DNA of 44,347 nucleotides. Source: Peptococcaceae bacterium (GTDB lineage: Bacteria > Bacillota > Peptococcia > Peptococcales > Peptococcaceae). Where the stretch lies: positions 1 through 44,347 of the forward strand of contig JAFQEO010000019.1 in NCBI GenBank assembly GCA_017399005.1, read 5' to 3'. This document shows positions 7,276 to 16,448 of the stretch, piece after piece (position 1 is the first letter of the stretch; each line of letters begins with the position of its first letter). Under the pieces are notes generated by a model, which ran no database searches, was not told where the DNA came from, and worked only from the letters and a program-made list of their open reading frames with translations. A program made the translations under genes and the position numbers.

Positions 7276-10083
7276 ATGAGTAAATCTCGCGTTTACGAAA
7301 TTGCCAAAGAATTGAATGTTGATAGTAAGTTAATTATAGAAAAATTAAAAGCAATGGATGTGGATGTGAAAAACCATATGAGTTCTATCACGGAAGCAGA
7401 AGCTGCAAAAGTAAAACAGGCTTTTCAGAAACCGGCTGCACCAAAACAGCCGGAAAAACAAAAAGCCGATAAACCGGAAGTGAAAACAGAAAACGCTGTA
7501 AAAAAAGAGCAGCCGAAAGAACAGCGTCCGGCCAGACCAAATGAGGATCGCCAAAGAAATAACGCAGGTGCTCAGAATAGAAATAGCAGCTACAGGGAGA
7601 ATGGAAAAAGAGATATGACACAGAAATCCGGCCAGAGACCGCAGAATAATCAGTCCAGACCTGCTGGCGGTGACAATAGAGAATTCCGTCAGAACCGCGA
7701 ACAGAGAGACAATCGGGAACACAGAGATAACCGCGACAATCGTGATAATAAAGAAAACCGTTACAACAACAACCGTGATAACAGAGACAATAACAGAGAC
7801 AACAGAGAAAATCGCGGCGGTTACAGTAAAGACGGCAAAGGCGATTTTAAAGGCCAGAACAGAAACGGCCAGGATAACCGCGGTGGCTATAATAAAGATG
7901 GCTATAACAAAGACGGGAAACGTCCAAATCGTGAAGGCGGTTATAACAGAGATAATCGCGATAACAGAGACAATCGTGACCGCGGGGATCGCGGCGGCGA
8001 TATGTTCCGCAAAAACAACCAGCAGCAGGATACTGTAAGCAACCGCAGAGTAGGTGTAAACGCAAACCGTGCTACCCCGTCTGCTCCGGTAAGAAATCAG
8101 GCTCCAAAAGTTGCGCCAACCGGGAAAAACAATAACGAAAACTTTACAAAAGATGCGGTGGAAGAACGTTATCAGGACTGGAACCACAATAACGACAGCG
8201 GTAAATCTAAACTGGAACAGACTGCTCGCTCCAAACGTAACGAAAACAGCAATTTCCATAAAAACAGCAACAAAGGAAAAGGCAAAAACAATAAAAATAT
8301 GAAAAAAGAACCGCCAAGAGAATTTGCGGAAGTAAAACATCACATTGTACTGGAAGATACCATCACTGTACAGGATCTGGCACATCAGATGGGTAAAAAA
8401 GCTACTGATGTTATCATGAAACTGATGGCTATGGGCGTTATGGCTACTATTAACCAGGAATTAGATGTGGATACTGCAACTATCATTGCGGAAGAATTCG
8501 GTGCAACAGTAGAAGTGAAAGTATCGAAAGAAGAAGAATTATTCACTGATGTTGAAGATAATCCGGAAGATCTGGAACATCGTCCACCGGTTGTTACCAT
8601 TATGGGTCATGTTGACCATGGTAAAACCTCTCTGCTGGATAAAATCCGTTCCACTCATGTTACTTCCACCGAAGCCGGCGGTATCACACAGCACATTGGT
8701 GCTTATCAGGTAGAAACCCGTGAACAGAAAATCACCTTCCTGGATACACCAGGTCACGAAGCGTTTACCGCAATGCGTGCACGCGGTGCTCAGATTACCG
8801 ACATTGCGATTCTGGTAGTTGCAGCCGATGATGGTGTTATGCCGCAGACCATCGAAGCAATTGACCATGCAAAAGCTGCCGGTGTACCAATTATCGTTGC
8901 AATCAACAAAGTGGATAAACCGGAAGCTGACCCTGAACGCATAAAACAGGAACTGACCAACTACGGTTTAGTACCGGAAGAATGGGGCGGCGATACCATT
9001 ATGGTACCGGTATCGGCGAAAAAAGGCATCGGTATCGATGATCTGCTGGATATGATTCTGCTGGTTGCTGAAATGGGCGAACTGAAAGCAAATCCAAACC
9101 GCAATGCAAAAGGGAAAGTTATCGAATCCAAACTGGATAAAGGCCGCGGTTCTGTTGCAACTCTGCTGGTTCAGACCGGTACTCTGCATGTTGGGGACTT
9201 CTTGATTGTAGGTACTACCCAGGGTAGAATCCGTGCAATGTTTGACTATAAAGGCCGTTCTCTGAAAGCAGCAGGTCCATCTGTTCCGGTTGAAATTCTA
9301 GGCTTGAATGAAGTTCCGGAAGCAGGGGATGATTTCATCGCTGTTGATAATGAAAAACTGGCAAAACAGGTAGCGGATAAACGTCAGAAAGAAAAACATC
9401 AGCAGGAAATCGCACGTAACACAAAAGTATCTCTGGAAGATCTGTTTGCACAGATTAAAGAAGGGGAAATTAAAGAACTGAACATCATCCTGAAAGCGGA
9501 CGTACAGGGTTCTATAGAGGCAATCCGTCAGTCCTTAGAAAAACTGGGTAATGCAGAAGTTCGTGTAAATATCATCCGTACAGCAGTAGGCGGTATCCGT
9601 GAAGCTGACGTAATGCTGGCAGCAGCATCCAATGCACTGATTATCGGCTTTAATGTACGTCCGGATGCTGGTGCTCGTAAACTGGCAGAAAAAGAAGAAA
9701 TTCAGATCAACACCTATCGTGTAATCTATGAAGCAATCGAAGATGTAAAAGCAGCGCTGTCCGGTATGCTGTCTCCAGATATTAAAGAAGTGGAACTGGG
9801 CCAGGCGGAAGTTCGCAGCACCTTTAAAGTGCCGAAAGTTGGCGTTGTTGCCGGCTGCTATGTAACTGAAGGGAAAATCACCCGCCATGCCCGTGTACGT
9901 GTGGTACGTGACGGCGTTGTAATCCATGACGGCAACCTGGGCTCTCTGAAACGTTTCAAAGATGATGTGAAAGAAGTAGCTACCGGTTATGAATGCGGTC
10001 TGGGTTTTGAGCGCTTCAACGATATCAAAGAAGGCGACATTTTAGAAGCATATACATTTGAGGAAGTAAAACGGGCATTATAA
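7276..10083 (+). CDS. infB: Translation initiation factor IF-2
   Basis: GTPase that brings initiator tRNA to the 30S subunit and promotes subunit joining. The 935-residue protein starts with an IF2_N helical domain (1-50) and a second near 365-410. G motifs are GHVDHGKT (about 443), DTPGHEAF (about 488) and NKVDK (about 544), followed by domains II, III and IV. Residues about 55-350 are an unusual low-complexity linker rich in Asn, Arg, Asp and Gly, with many NRDN-type repeats (about 7680-8010). The start follows GGGGGTGG. Well-conserved codon bias suggests high expression. Confidence 0.98.
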   Translation: MSKSRVYEIAKELNVDSKLIIEKLKAMDVDVKNHMSSITEAEAAKVKQAFQKPAAPKQPEKQKADKPEVKTENAVKKEQPKEQRPARPNEDRQRNNAGAQNRNSSYRENGKRDMTQKSGQRPQNNQSRPAGGDNREFRQNREQRDNREHRDNRDNRDNKENRYNNNRDNRDNNRDNRENRGGYSKDGKGDFKGQNRNGQDNRGGYNKDGYNKDGKRPNREGGYNRDNRDNRDNRDRGDRGGDMFRKNNQQQDTVSNRRVGVNANRATPSAPVRNQAPKVAPTGKNNNENFTKDAVEERYQDWNHNNDSGKSKLEQTARSKRNENSNFHKNSNKGKGKNNKNMKKEPPREFAEVKHHIVLEDTITVQDLAHQMGKKATDVIMKLMAMGVMATINQELDVDTATIIAEEFGATVEVKVSKEEELFTDVEDNPEDLEHRPPVVTIMGHVDHGKTSLLDKIRSTHVTSTEAGGITQHIGAYQVETREQKITFLDTPGHEAFTAMRARGAQITDIAILVVAADDGVMPQTIEAIDHAKAAGVPIIVAINKVDKPEADPERIKQELTNYGLVPEEWGGDTIMVPVSAKKGIGIDDLLDMILLVAEMGELKANPNRNAKGKVIESKLDKGRGSVATLLVQTGTLHVGDFLIVGTTQGRIRAMFDYKGRSLKAAGPSVPVEILGLNEVPEAGDDFIAVDNEKLAKQVADKRQKEKHQQEIARNTKVSLEDLFAQIKEGEIKELNIILKADVQGSIEAIRQSLEKLGNAEVRVNIIRTAVGGIREADVMLAAASNALIIGFNVRPDAGARKLAEKEEIQINTYRVIYEAIEDVKAALSGMLSPDIKEVELGQAEVRSTFKVPKVGVVAGCYVTEGKITRHARVRVVRDGVVIHDGNLGSLKRFKDDVKEVATGYECGLGFERFNDIKEGDILEAYTFEEVKRAL

Positions 10084-10101
10084 GCCTGAGAGGTGAGCAA
10101 C

Positions 10102-10464
10102 ATGAAAGTACGTCCAAACCGTGTTGGTGAGGAAATCAAAAAAGAACTGGTGCTGCTGATTCGCAATGGGATTAAAGACCCTCGTGTTGACAGTCTGATT
10201 AGTATTACCGATGTTGAAGTAACCGGTGACCTGAGCTATGCAACCGTATATATCAGCCGCTATGGTTCTGACAAACAGCGTCAGGATGCTCTGGACGGCA
10301 TGAAAGCTGCATCAAAATACATGCGCAGTGAACTGAGCAGACGCCTGAAACTGCGTGTAGTTCCAGAACTGATTTTCAAACTGGATGATTCGCTGCAGTA
10401 CGGTGCAAAAATTGAATCCATTCTGCATCAGATTAAACAGGAGCAGGAAACGGAGCAGGAATAG
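10102..10464 (+). CDS. rbfA: Ribosome-binding factor A
   Basis: Binds the 30S subunit near helix 1 of 16S rRNA during late maturation. The 120-residue KH-like protein shows RPNRVGEEIKKEL, DPRVDSLISITDVEVTGDL and the C-terminal LKLRVVPELIFKLDDS. The ATG at 10102 is preceded by GAGAGGTGAG; the GTG inside that site is unlikely to be the start. It sits between infB and nrnA as in most Firmicutes. Confidence 0.95.
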   Translation: MKVRPNRVGEEIKKELVLLIRNGIKDPRVDSLISITDVEVTGDLSYATVYISRYGSDKQRQDALDGMKAASKYMRSELSRRLKLRVVPELIFKLDDSLQYGAKIESILHQIKQEQETEQE

Positions 10465-10484
10465 AACGCACAGGAGGAAACATC

Positions 10485-11468
10485 ATGCAGCAGGTGATGT
10501 CGCAAATCAGAGAAGTTCTGCTCAGCCAGAAGTGTGTTGCTGTCATTTCACATAATAATCCGGACGGCGACACACTGGGCTCCCAGCTGGCGTTAGCTGC
10601 GGCACTGGGCAATGCAGGAATTGAAACCATTCTGTTAAATAACGATACAATATCGGAAAAATATCATTTTGTTGCCGGAAGTGAACGGATTCAGCCTTAT
10701 CGGGAGGGGATGGAACTGCCGGAAGTGGTTGTATTTGTGGACTGTGCCAGTCTGGAACTGGCTGGCTGTTCGGCAGATACACCATTTCTGCAGGGACGCA
10801 TCCTGATTAATATTGACCATCACACCAGCAACCGGCAGTACGGCAGCATTAATTATGTCAAAGGGGATGCAGCTGCAAACTGCCAGAACATGTATGAAGT
10901 GATTCGGGCACTGGGTGTGGAGATTACACCGGAGATTGCCACAGCACTTTATATGGGGCTGAGCACAGATACCGGTCATTTCCTGTTTGATAATGTATCC
11001 TCAGAAACACTGCGTATTGCAGCAGAACTGAAAGACAGAGGCGCAGATACCAACACGCTTCGTTTGAATATGTACGAAAGCTGTTCGCATAAGCGGATTG
11101 CGCTGATGAAATATATTCTGAATGACCTGCATATCTCGGTAAACGGGAAGTATGCGTGGAGTAAACTGCACTATGAAATGATGGAGCAGCTGAAACCGGA
11201 GAGTACAGATATTGATGGTCTGGTGAATACAATCAAGGATATTGACGGTGTTGAGATTGCCATGCTGTTCCGCGGTGTGGCACCTGACAAAACAAAAGTC
11301 AGTCTGAGAAGCAAAGCCTGGGCCGATGTAAATGCAGTTGCCGGACAGTTTGGCGGCGGCGGGCATGTACGGGCATCCGGATGTTCGTTTTCGTGCAGTG
11401 TGGAAGAGGCAGCTGAGCAGCTGGTGCCGGCTGTGAAAAAATATATTGAGGAAACGGAACAGCATTGA
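10485..11468 (+). CDS. nrnA: DHH phosphoesterase NrnA (oligoribonuclease / pAp phosphatase)
   Basis: Degrades short RNA oligonucleotides and dephosphorylates 3'-phosphoadenosine 5'-phosphate. The 327-residue protein has the DHH domain (SHNNPDGDTLGSQLAL, VVFVDCAS, INIDHHTSN, LSTDTGHFLF) and a C-terminal DHHA1 domain with GGGGHVRASG (about 295). Start after AGGAGG. It overlaps the start region of truB and is the normal operon member between rbfA and truB. Confidence 0.93.
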   Translation: MQQVMSQIREVLLSQKCVAVISHNNPDGDTLGSQLALAAALGNAGIETILLNNDTISEKYHFVAGSERIQPYREGMELPEVVVFVDCASLELAGCSADTPFLQGRILINIDHHTSNRQYGSINYVKGDAAANCQNMYEVIRALGVEITPEIATALYMGLSTDTGHFLFDNVSSETLRIAAELKDRGADTNTLRLNMYESCSHKRIALMKYILNDLHISVNGKYAWSKLHYEMMEQLKPESTDIDGLVNTIKDIDGVEIAMLFRGVAPDKTKVSLRSKAWADVNAVAGQFGGGGHVRASGCSFSCSVEEAAEQLVPAVKKYIEETEQH

Positions 11469-11470
11469 CT

Positions 11471-12361
11471 ATGGATGGAATTGTAAATGTAATGAAACCG
11501 GCAGGGATGACATCGCATGATGTGGTGGCAAAACTGCGGAGAATTTATCATACCAGAAAAGTTGGGCACACCGGCACATTAGATCCTGATGCGGTTGGTG
11601 TGCTGCCTGTTTGTATTGGACAGGCCACCCGTCTGGTGGAATATCTGACAGATAAAGAGAAAACCTATAAAACTGTGATGAAGTTCGGCAGTGAAACCAA
11701 TACACAGGATGCGTCTGGTGAAGTGACAGTCACCACCGAACTGCCGTCTCTGAGCCGGGAGGAATTTGTTGCAGTGACACAGCAGTTTATCGGTGAAATT
11801 CAGCAGATTCCGCCGATGTATTCGGCTATCAAAAAAGATGGCCAGCCACTTTACAAACTTGCCCGTCAGGGTATCGATGTGGAAGTGGAGCCACGTCCGG
11901 TTGTGATTCATGAAATCAAAGTGCTGATGTATCAGCCGGAATCGGCTATGCTGGAAATCCGCTGCGGCAAAGGCACCTATATTCGCACATTATGCCAGGA
12001 TATCGCACGCGCATGCGGAAGCAGCGGTCATATGGCCTATCTGATGCGTACAAAAAGCGGTGTATTCGGTGCGGATACCGCTGTAGCGCTGTCCAGGCTG
12101 GAAGAAAGTGAACATCCGGAACAGTTTCTGATGGATATGAATACCAGTCTGGCAGATATGCCGGCGCTGGCTGTGAAAGATGCAGCTATGCTGGTGCGTG
12201 TGCAGAACGGACTGGCGCAGCGTGTTCCTGGTGCTGCACAGCTGGCGGAAGGAACCGTGTGCCGGGCACTGGACAGCCAGGGGAACCTGGTTGCAATCGG
12301 CACAATTGAAAAAGAAAGTTTTCAGCCAAACAAAGTGTTTAAGAGTGGTGAGACCGTGTGA
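11471..12361 (+). CDS. truB: tRNA pseudouridine-55 synthase
   Basis: Isomerises U55 in the T loop of tRNAs. The 296-residue protein starts MDGIVNVMKPAGMTSHDVV, has the catalytic-aspartate motif GHTGTLDPDAVGVLP (Asp about 39), and the conserved KTYK, IPPMYSAIKKDGQPLYKLAR and CGKGTYIRTLCQDI blocks, then a short C-terminal PUA-like tail. A TTG at 11465 is also in frame; I prefer the ATG because MDGIVNV is the conserved N terminus. Probably translationally coupled to nrnA, and it overlaps ribF by four bases. Confidence 0.95.
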   Translation: MDGIVNVMKPAGMTSHDVVAKLRRIYHTRKVGHTGTLDPDAVGVLPVCIGQATRLVEYLTDKEKTYKTVMKFGSETNTQDASGEVTVTTELPSLSREEFVAVTQQFIGEIQQIPPMYSAIKKDGQPLYKLARQGIDVEVEPRPVVIHEIKVLMYQPESAMLEIRCGKGTYIRTLCQDIARACGSSGHMAYLMRTKSGVFGADTAVALSRLEESEHPEQFLMDMNTSLADMPALAVKDAAMLVRVQNGLAQRVPGAAQLAEGTVCRALDSQGNLVAIGTIEKESFQPNKVFKSGETV

Positions 12362-13269
12362 CAACCCGAAAATTCCGCACAGTTGTGCTGGGTAATTTTG
12401 ATGGCATTCATAGAGGACATCAGCAGCTGATTCATCTGGGACGACAGATTGCCGACCAGAATGATGAGGAACTTGCTGTATTTACATTTTATCCACAGAT
12501 TCATCAGGTACTGGATCCTGCATTCTGTTATCTGTTGAGTGAACAGCAGAAACTGGAGCGATTCGGGAATCTGCGGGTAGATGTGGTGGAAACGGTTCCT
12601 TTTGATGAAACCATTGCCACTCTATCGCCGGAGGAATTTGTAAAAACCATTCTGGCAGAAAAACTGCGTGCCCGTCATATTGTGGTGGGGTTTAATTATT
12701 CCTTTGGCCACAAAGGTGCGGGAAATCCGCAGCTTCTGCAGGAACTGGCAGAGAAATATCAGATTGCGGTTACCGTGATGGAACCTTATCAGCTGGATGG
12801 AGAACTGGTTTGCAGTACAGCTATCCGGCAGGCGCTGCGGGATGGCAATGTGGAACAGGCAAATCATCTGCTGGGTTATACCTACAGCATTGAAGGCCCT
12901 GTGGTGCACGGCAACCAGATTGGCCGGACCATCGGATTTCCAACAGCTAATATTCAGCCGCAGGAAGGGATCCTTCTGCCGGGCAACGGCGTTTACGCAG
13001 CACTGACCACGGTAGATGGAAAGGTATATCCTGGCATCCTGAATATCGGGCTGCGGCCAACCATCGAACGCAGTACAGGCGTAAATATAGAAGTAAATCT
13101 GTTTGGATTTGATGATGATATTTACGGAAAAACAATTCGCACAGAACTGCATTATTTTTTGCGCAGTGAAAAGAAATTTGAAAATCTGGATGCTTTGAAG
13201 GCGCAGCTGCAGCAGGATAAGGAACAGACCGCAAAACTTTTTGAAGAAGCGGGAATTTCTCTGAATTAA
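12358..13269 (+). CDS. ribF: Bifunctional riboflavin kinase / FAD synthetase
   Basis: Makes FMN and FAD from riboflavin. The 303-residue protein combines an N-terminal nucleotidyltransferase domain (VLGNFDGIHRGHQQLI, VGFNYSFGHKGAG, STAIRQALRDGN) with a C-terminal riboflavin kinase domain (GRTIGFPTANI, GVYAALTT, NIGLRPT). The GTG start overlaps the truB stop (GTGA), implying coupling. It is the last gene before rpsO, which has its own promoter. Confidence 0.95.
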   Translation: MTTRKFRTVVLGNFDGIHRGHQQLIHLGRQIADQNDEELAVFTFYPQIHQVLDPAFCYLLSEQQKLERFGNLRVDVVETVPFDETIATLSPEEFVKTILAEKLRARHIVVGFNYSFGHKGAGNPQLLQELAEKYQIAVTVMEPYQLDGELVCSTAIRQALRDGNVEQANHLLGYTYSIEGPVVHGNQIGRTIGFPTANIQPQEGILLPGNGVYAALTTVDGKVYPGILNIGLRPTIERSTGVNIEVNLFGFDDDIYGKTIRTELHYFLRSEKKFENLDALKAQLQQDKEQTAKLFEEAGISLN

Positions 13270-13272
13270 TAC

Positions 13273-13301
13273 TTGCAAAAGCTTTTTTATTCATGTATAA
13301 T
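13273..13301 (+). promoter_or_regulatory. rpsO promoter
   Basis: TTGCAA (13273-13278) and a perfect TATAAT (13296-13301) with a 17-base spacer. A start near 13308 leaves a leader of about 90 nt. Confidence 0.8.
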
Positions 13302-13307
13302 CATTAA

Positions 13308-13396
13308 TTGTGAGTGAACCGTTTGCCCGGTGGCTCGTTCTCCAGCGACAACTTGGCAGGCGGCGATTATAAAAATTTTTCAGGAGGTAACTCAAA
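13308..13396 (+). promoter_or_regulatory. Structured 5' leader of rpsO (possible S15 autoregulatory element)
   Basis: The leader opens with a two-step hairpin: GAG/CTC closing ACCG/CGGT around a TTTGCC loop (13312-13335 region). It continues with a G/C-rich stretch before the AGGAGG ribosome site. S15 represses its own translation through leader RNA in several bacteria. Here the function is inferred from position and fold only. Confidence 0.45.
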
Positions 13397-13666
13397 ATGG
13401 CATTAGATGCACAGACAAAACAGACTTTAATCAAAGAATTCCAGTTACATGAAACAGATACTGGGTCCCCAGAAGTACAGATTGCAATTCTGACAAACAA
13501 AATTGCGTACTTAACAGAACATTTAAGACAGCATCCAAAAGATCATCATTCCCGTCGTGGTATGCTGAAAATGGTTGGTCAGCGTCGTTCTCTGCTGAAC
13601 TACGTAAAATCCAAAGACATCGAAAGATATCGCAAAATCATCAACGTTCTGGGTATCCGTCGGTAG
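13397..13666 (+). CDS. rpsO: 30S ribosomal protein S15
   Basis: Primary 16S rRNA-binding protein of the small-subunit platform. The 89-residue length and the blocks [32 protein letters not shown] and [13 protein letters not shown] are typical. Ribosome site CAGGAGG. It has its own promoter and terminator and stands next to pnp, as in most bacteria. Confidence 0.98.
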   Translation: MALDAQTKQTLIKEFQLHETDTGSPEVQIAILTNKIAYLTEHLRQHPKDHHSRRGMLKMVGQRRSLLNYVKSKDIERYRKIINVLGIRR

Positions 13667-13674
13667 TAACTTCA

Positions 13675-13704
13675 AAGAGCAGCCCAGTGGCTGCTCTTTT
13701 TTGT
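13675..13704 (+). terminator. rpsO terminator
   Basis: AAAGAGCAGCC and GGCTGCTCTTT pair over 11 bp around CAGT and run into a T tract. Confidence 0.9.
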
Positions 13705-13737
13705 TTATAGTCTGAACCCGTTATCTGATTCGGGGGT

Positions 13738-13817
13738 GTAATTAATAAACAGAAGCGAATCTGCGGCTTTTGATATGCAAGGCCGGCGATTCAGGTTGGT
13801 TCCTGTTTGTTAATTGC
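13738..13817 (+). promoter_or_regulatory. Long stem-loop in the pnp leader
   Basis: ATTAATAAACAG (13741-13752) pairs with CTGTTTGTTAAT (13803-13814) over 12 bp with one G-U, extendable by up to three pairs. An inner stem GAATC/GATTC (13757-13761 / 13788-13792) stacks inside. In E. coli a leader hairpin cut by RNase III lets PNPase repress its own mRNA; this could be an analogous element. No strong promoter was seen between the rpsO terminator and this stem. Confidence 0.55.
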
Positions 13818-13863
13818 TCCGCCGTAAACAGATAAAAATTAATTTATCACAAGGAGGAGCAAC

Positions 13864-15975
13864 ATGGGTAACATTTTAAGAAAATCCATCCAGGTAGGCG
13901 GTCGCGCCTTAACACTGGAAACAGGCCGTATGGCAAAACAGGCAAGCGGTGCAGTATTCTGTACCTACGGTGACACAGCTGTGCTGGTAACAGCTGTTGG
14001 TGCAAAAGAACCAAAAGAAGGGGTAGATTTCTTCCCTTTAACTGTTGACTACGAAGAAAAATTATACGCAGCAGGGAAAATTCCTGGCGGTTTCCTGAAA
14101 CGTGAAGGGAAAGCTAGTGAAAAAGCAATCCTGTCCAGTCGTCTGATTGACCGTCCAATCCGTCCGCTGTTCCCGAAAGGCTACCGCAATGACGTACAGG
14201 TAGTGGCTACTGTATTATCCGTAGATATGGATAATGCACCGGACTGCCTGGCTATGGTTGGGGCTTCTGCAGCACTGCATCTGTCCCAGATTCCATTCAT
14301 GGGTCCTATCGCAGGTGTTGTAGTAGGTCTGGTTGACGGTGAATTTGTAATCAACCCGAACCAGGAACAGGAAGAAAAAAGCATCATGCACTTAACCGTT
14401 GCAGGTACTGCTGATGCGGTTATGATGGTAGAGGCAGGGGCACAGGAAGTTCCTGAAATGACCATTCTGGATGCTATCATGTTTGGTCATGAAGAAATTA
14501 AAAAAATCGTTGCAGCAATCGAAGAATTCCGTGCAGAAGCACTGGCTCTGGAACTGGCAAAAGAAAAAGTTATGCCTGAGCTGAAAGTGATTCCGGAAGA
14601 AATCGAAGCAGCCGTAAAAGAATATGCTTACGACAATCTGTTAGAAGCGATTCGCATTAAAGAAAAACACACCCGTGACGCAGCGGCAGAAGCCGTAAAA
14701 GAAGAAGCGGTTCAGCACTTACTGGAACAGTTCCCTGAACAGGAAGCGGACCTGCGTGCAGCACTGGATGCATTAATGAAATACATTGTACGTCGTCTGA
14801 TTACCGTTGATAAAATCCGTCCAGACGGTCGTGCTATGACTGAAGTTCGTCCTCTGACCTGTGAAGTAGATATTCTGCCTCGCCCACACGGCAGTGCACT
14901 GTTCACCCGCGGTCAGACACAGATTCTGTCCACTGTTACTCTGGGTGCAGCCCGCGAAGAACAGATTCTGGACGGTCTGGATAACGAAAGCAGCAAACGT
15001 TATATTCATCACTACAACTTCCCTCCATACAGCGTGGGCGAAGCTCGTCCAATGCGTGGTCCTGGTCGTCGTGAAATCGGTCACGGTGCACTGGCAGAAC
15101 GCGCTCTGGAACCAGTAATTCCAAGTGATGAAGAATTCCCATATACCATCCGCGTTGTATCCGAAGCACTGGAATCCAACGGTTCCACTTCCATGGGCAG
15201 CGTTTGCGGCAGCACCATGTCTCTGATGGCAGCCGGTGTTCCAATCAAACGTCCGGTTTCCGGTGTTGCAATGGGTTTAATCCGTGAAGAAAACGAATTC
15301 AGCGTTCTGACTGACCTGCAGGGTCTGGAAGATGCGCTGGGCGATATGGACTTTAAAGTAGCAGGTACTACCGAAGGGGTTACTGCAATTCAGATGGATA
15401 TCAAAATTGCCGGTATCAACCGTGCAATTCTGGAACAGGCTCTGAAACAGGCTCACGATGGCCGTATGTTTATTCTGGACGCAATGCTGAAAGCAATCCC
15501 TGCTGTACGTCCAGAACTGTCTCCATATGCACCACGCGTAATCACTATGATGATTAATCCAGACAAAATCCGTGATGTAATCGGGCCTGGCGGTAAAGTT
15601 ATCAAGAAAATCGTGGAAGATACCGGTGTTAAAATCGATATCGAAGATGATGGCCGCGTAATGATTATGTCTAACGATGCAGAAGCTTCCGCAAAAGCAG
15701 TGAAAATCATTGAAGATATCGTTGCTGAAGTAGAAGTTGGCCGCACCTACATGGGTAAAGTTGTTCGTATCACGGACTTCGGTGCATTTGTAGAAGTGCT
15801 GCCTGGCAAAGATGGTCTGGTTCATATTTCTCAGCTGGCGCTGGAACGTGTGAAAAAAGTAGAAGACGTTGTCAACATCGGCGATGAAATTCTGGTAAAA
15901 TGCGTTGAAATCGACGAAAAAGGCCGTGTAAACCTGTCCCGTAAAGTACTGTTACAGGAAGAAAAAAATAAATAA
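13864..15975 (+). CDS. pnp: Polyribonucleotide nucleotidyltransferase (PNPase)
   Basis: Phosphorolytic 3'-5' exoribonuclease of mRNA decay. The 703-residue protein has two RNase PH domains ([13 protein letters not shown] near 75; [14 protein letters not shown] near 340 and the [12 protein letters not shown] active-site segment near 445), then KH ([12 protein letters not shown], about 575) and S1 ([18 protein letters not shown], about 635) domains. Ribosome site AAGGAGG. The structured leader upstream may serve autoregulation. Confidence 0.98.
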   Translation: MGNILRKSIQVGGRALTLETGRMAKQASGAVFCTYGDTAVLVTAVGAKEPKEGVDFFPLTVDYEEKLYAAGKIPGGFLKREGKASEKAILSSRLIDRPIRPLFPKGYRNDVQVVATVLSVDMDNAPDCLAMVGASAALHLSQIPFMGPIAGVVVGLVDGEFVINPNQEQEEKSIMHLTVAGTADAVMMVEAGAQEVPEMTILDAIMFGHEEIKKIVAAIEEFRAEALALELAKEKVMPELKVIPEEIEAAVKEYAYDNLLEAIRIKEKHTRDAAAEAVKEEAVQHLLEQFPEQEADLRAALDALMKYIVRRLITVDKIRPDGRAMTEVRPLTCEVDILPRPHGSALFTRGQTQILSTVTLGAAREEQILDGLDNESSKRYIHHYNFPPYSVGEARPMRGPGRREIGHGALAERALEPVIPSDEEFPYTIRVVSEALESNGSTSMGSVCGSTMSLMAAGVPIKRPVSGVAMGLIREENEFSVLTDLQGLEDALGDMDFKVAGTTEGVTAIQMDIKIAGINRAILEQALKQAHDGRMFILDAMLKAIPAVRPELSPYAPRVITMMINPDKIRDVIGPGGKVIKKIVEDTGVKIDIEDDGRVMIMSNDAEASAKAVKIIEDIVAEVEVGRTYMGKVVRITDFGAFVEVLPGKDGLVHISQLALERVKKVEDVVNIGDEILVKCVEIDEKGRVNLSRKVLLQEEKNK

Positions 15976-16042
15976 AACGATTCTTGTTCTGTCGAGCTGA
16001 GTCTGCTGGACTGTGCAAGTAATCGACAAAACCGAAAATCTG

Positions 16043-16080
16043 CAGCTGCCATGGAACCTGTTCTGTGGCAGCTGTTTTTA
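16043..16080 (+). terminator. pnp terminator
   Basis: CAGCTGCCA (16043-16051) and TGGCAGCTG (16066-16074) form a perfect 9-bp stem followed by TTTTTATT. Confidence 0.85.
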
Positions 16081-16137
16081 TTACATTAGCACAAAGAAAA
16101 TTTGTAGATGAAAAAATTATTTACAAATTTCTTTCGG

Positions 16138-16166
16138 TTGTCCGCCGGTTAAAAGCGAGATATAAT
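16138..16166 (+). promoter_or_regulatory. Orphan promoter in the pnp-phosphatase gap
   Basis: TTGTCC (16138-16143) and a perfect TATAAT (16161-16166), 17 bases apart. No open reading frame follows before the terminator at 16224-16273, which points to a non-coding transcript. Confidence 0.6.
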
Positions 16167-16172
16167 AAAAAA

Positions 16173-16276
16173 GCTTCTTAACATAAATATGTCTCCTGAT
16201 AGTTTTCGGCATATTTACCATCAATATAGAAAAACGGGTCATCTGTATAGACAGACGACCCGTTTTTCTATATGAG
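16173..16276 (+). ncRNA. Candidate small RNA of about 100 nt
   Basis: A good promoter, about 100 bases of non-coding sequence and a strong hairpin terminator form a self-contained unit in the 470-base gap after pnp. The predicted RNA has a 5' stem AAATATG/CATATTT (16185-16191 / 16210-16216) whose loop starts with TCTCCTGA. That loop is complementary to the Shine-Dalgarno core AGGAG, as in many sRNAs that block translation. It is then closed by the terminator hairpin. The unit could instead be an unused terminator with a chance promoter. Confidence 0.5.
16224..16273. terminator. Strong symmetrical terminator hairpin
   Basis: Seventeen-base arms, beginning ATATAGAAAAACGGGTC (16224-16240), are perfectly complementary to 16257-16273. 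An inner TCTG/CAGA stem adds to them. A-run and T-run in the arms make it functional in either direction. Confidence 0.8.
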
Positions 16277-16341
16277 ATAAAATACAAATTAGCTACAAGA
16301 AAAACTTGTGATAGGAAGTTTTTTTTGCAATTTATATTTGC

Positions 16342-16370
16342 TTGCGATAAACTGCATTCATAGGTAAAAT
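16342..16370 (+). promoter_or_regulatory. Probable promoter of the phosphatase-family gene
   Basis: TTGCGA (16342-16347) and TAAAAT (16365-16370) with a 17-base spacer, about 80 bases before the start codon. Confidence 0.45.
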
Positions 16371-16448
16371 AAAATTGATGAATATAAGATTGCAGCTTGC
16401 TGGCTGTAATCGAGAGAATATTTCAAATAACAGAAAGGATGAAAGTAT

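Noticed and set aside
7680-8010. Short repeated units in infB that might suggest a CRISPR array or tandem repeat locus
   Set aside because: The units are in-frame codon repeats of NRDN with irregular spacing and no spacers; no CRISPR array is present in the window.
7345-8385. Long minus-strand frames opposite infB that look like a hydrophobic membrane protein
   Set aside because: They arise from the low-complexity Asn/Arg/Asp repeats; the complement of AAC/GAT codons reads as Val/Ile/Phe. No ribosome site and the sense gene is certain.
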